A stretch of DNA of 63,780 nucleotides from Pseudomonas sp. BN417 (GTDB lineage Bacteria > Pseudomonadota > Gammaproteobacteria > Pseudomonadales > Pseudomonadaceae): positions 1 through 63,780 of the forward strand of contig NZ_SSOJ01000148.1 of assembly GCF_029871205.1 (NCBI RefSeq). Direction: 5' to 3'. This document shows, one piece after another, positions 62,153 to 63,780 of the stretch (position 1 is the first letter of the stretch; the number at the start of each line of letters is the position of its first letter). The position numbers and the translations under genes are program-made. The notes beneath the pieces are model-generated. The model was given only the letters and a program-made list of their open reading frames with translations. It did not search any database and was not told the origin of the DNA.

Positions 62153-63780
62153 TCAGAACTGCGCGGCGTCCAGCAGGTAGAGCGACTCGCTGCCGGCCTT
62201 GACCGAGGCGGTCAGGGAGTGGATGCGCGGCAGCAGGCGGGCGAAGTAGAAGCGCGCAGTGCCGAGCTTGCTGGCGTAGAACTCGTCCTGACCTTCCTTG
62301 CCCAGGGCCGCGCGAGCCATCAGCGCCCACATGTAGGCGTAGGCGGTGTAGCCGAACACGTGGAGATATTCCACGGAGGCGGCGCCGATTTCGTTCGGGT
62401 TGTTCTTCGCACGGTCCAGGACCCAGGCGGTCAGCTCGTCGAGGTTGGCGACGGCAGCTTTCAGCGGCTGGGTGAACTCGGCCAGATCGGCGGAAGCGCT
62501 GTTGGCGAAGGCCTTGATCTCGTCGGCGAAGTGCTGGTAGAACGCGCCGCCGCTGCCCACCACCTTGCGGCCCATCAGGTCGAGGGCCTGGATGCCGTTG
62601 GTGCCTTCGTAGATCTGGGTGATGCGCACGTCGCGCACCAGTTGCTCCTGGCCCCACTCGCGGATGAAGCCGTGGCCGCCGAAGACCTGCTGGCCGTGGA
62701 TGGTGGTTTCCAGGCCGAGGTCGGTGAGGAAGGCCTTGGCCACCGGGGTCAGCAGGGCGACCAGTTCCTCGGCGCGCTTGCGCACGACGGCGTCCTCGCT
62801 GAACTTGGCGGTGTCCAGCTGCATGGCGACGTAGCTGGAGAAGGCGCGGCCGCCCTCGTTGGCCGCTTTCATGGTCAGCAGCATGCGGCGTACATCGGGG
62901 TGCACGATGATCGGGTCGGCGGCCTTGTCCTTGGCGACCGGGCCGCTCGGCGCACGGCTCTGGATACGCTCGCGGGCGTATTCCACGGCGCTCTGGTAGG
63001 AGCGCTCGCCGGAGGCCAGGCCCTGGATGCCGACGCCCAGGCGCTCGTAGTTCATCATGGTGAACATGGCGGCCAGGCCCTTGTTTGGCGCGTCGACGAT
63101 CCAGCCGGTGGCGCCGTCGAAGTTCATCACGCAGGTGGCCGAGGCCTTGATGCCCATCTTGTGCTCGATCGAGCCGCAGGAGACGGCGTTCTGCTCGCCC
63201 AGCGAGCCATCCGCGTTGACCATCACCTTGGGCACCAGGAACAGGGAAATGCCTTTCGGGCCCGCCGGGGCGTCCGGCAGCTTGGCCAGCACCAGGTGGA
63301 TGATGTTCTCGGTCAGGTCGTGCTCGCCGGCGGTGATGAAGATCTTGGTGCCGCTGATCTTGTAGCTGCCGTCAGCCTGGGGTTCGGCCTTGGTACGGAT
63401 GATGCCGAGGTCGGTGCCGGCATGGGGCTCGGTCAGGCACATGGAACCGGTCCAGACACCCGCGTACATGTTCGGCAGGTACTTTTCCTTCAGCTCGTCG
63501 CTGGCGTGGGCGTTGAGCGACAGGCAGGCGCCGGCGGTCAGCATCGGGTAGAGGCCGAAGGACAGGTTGGCCGCGTTGACCATCTCCTCCACCTGCGCGG
63601 AGATCACCTTGGGCATGCCCATGCCGCCGTAGACGGGGTCGCCGCCCACGCCGACCCAGCCGCCTTCGGCGTAGGTCTGGTAGGCCTCGGGGAAACCGGC
63701 CGGGGTGCTCACGGTACCGTCCTTCCACTGGCAGCCTTCTTCGTCGCCGCTGCGGTTCAGCGGGGCGATGACGCCGCCGG
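62153..63780 (-). CDS. Acyl-CoA dehydrogenase (5' end outside window)
   Basis: The frame is open through the right edge, so at least 542 residues are present and the start is outside; the in-frame GTG at 63712 is internal. MCLTEPHAGTDLGIIRTKAE holds the FAD-binding part, the helical domain has MTMKAANEGGRAFSSYVAMQ, and VFGGHGFIREWGQEQLVRD is the C-terminal conserved block. The long form (about 600 residues) with an extra C-terminal domain is FadE-like and oxidises medium or long acyl-CoA. It follows the ligase gene as seen from the strand. Confidence 0.93.
   Translation of the reverse strand, partial: GGVIAPLNRSGDEEGCQWKDGTVSTPAGFPEAYQTYAEGGWVGVGGDPVYGGMGMPKVISAQVEEMVNAANLSFGLYPMLTAGACLSLNAHASDELKEKYLPNMYAGVWTGSMCLTEPHAGTDLGIIRTKAEPQADGSYKISGTKIFITAGEHDLTENIIHLVLAKLPDAPAGPKGISLFLVPKVMVNADGSLGEQNAVSCGSIEHKMGIKASATCVMNFDGATGWIVDAPNKGLAAMFTMMNYERLGVGIQGLASGERSYQSAVEYARERIQSRAPSGPVAKDKAADPIIVHPDVRRMLLTMKAANEGGRAFSSYVAMQLDTAKFSEDAVVRKRAEELVALLTPVAKAFLTDLGLETTIHGQQVFGGHGFIREWGQEQLVRDVRITQIYEGTNGIQALDLMGRKVVGSGGAFYQHFADEIKAFANSASADLAEFTQPLKAAVANLDELTAWVLDRAKNNPNEIGAASVEYLHVFGYTAYAYMWALMARAALGKEGQDEFYASKLGTARFYFARLLPRIHSLTASVKAGSESLYLLDAAQF

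Overview
The window is a high-GC Pseudomonas chromosome segment, closest in gene content to the P. aeruginosa / P. resinovorans side of the genus. Three things point there: a gcvT next to an L-serine dehydratase, a complete mexS-mexT-mexE-mexF-oprN locus, and abundant REP-type palindromes. It opens inside an L-serine dehydratase gene and closes inside an acyl-CoA dehydrogenase gene. I read every call from the sequence without database searches.

Layout. 1-7.2 kb: serine dehydratase (end only), gcvT, a lipoprotein, a Tat-exported multicopper oxidase with a SCO-type copper protein, and several small conserved genes. 7.2-10.9 kb: a two-subunit molybdenum hydroxylase (iorBA-like) and an AraC regulator. 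11.1-34.1 kb: mexS and mexT (divergent), a 14.7-kb integrated element, then mexEF-oprN. 34-37.4 kb: small proteins, an FKBP isomerase and a glutathione transferase. 37.4-38.1 kb: a 564-bp transposase-less insertion inside a REP unit. 38-47.9 kb: a catabolic/transport locus with a COG0523 GTPase, two metallo-amidohydrolases, a LysR regulator and a polyamine-type ABC transporter. 48-52.8 kb: a class II aldolase with a divergent LysR gene, and a LacI regulator with a thiamine-diphosphate decarboxylase. 53-57.8 kb: ilvA with an attenuator leader, mltA, a GNAT gene and a periplasmic protein. 57.9 kb to the end: a PHA synthase, an acyl-CoA ligase and an acyl-CoA dehydrogenase.

The most striking feature is the 14.7-kb element. 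It is inserted in the last codons of mexT, so it lies between this efflux regulator and its target operon mexEF-oprN. A 20-bp direct repeat marks its ends. The incoming DNA re-encodes the C-terminus of MexT exactly, but the last five sense codons and the stop codon all differ synonymously from the displaced original at the other end. The element carries a tyrosine integrase, an AlpA-like gene, a PrimPol-helicase replication module beside a TATGARCC iteron region, three tandem structured-RNA-like units, and a leftward operon. That operon encodes scaffold-like and ejection-like virion proteins, but there is no visible capsid, portal or terminase gene. This looks like a phage satellite or a reduced prophage.

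Other strong observations: a textbook ribosome-mediated attenuator in front of ilvA, with a 21-codon leader peptide rich in isoleucine codons and mutually exclusive hairpins; a MITE-like insertion whose empty site can be rebuilt exactly from the other REP copies; a shared 20/22-bp operator that links one LysR gene to both its divergent hydrolase operon and a downstream ABC transporter; and a perfect LacI-type palindrome in front of the decarboxylase gene beside a lacI-family gene.
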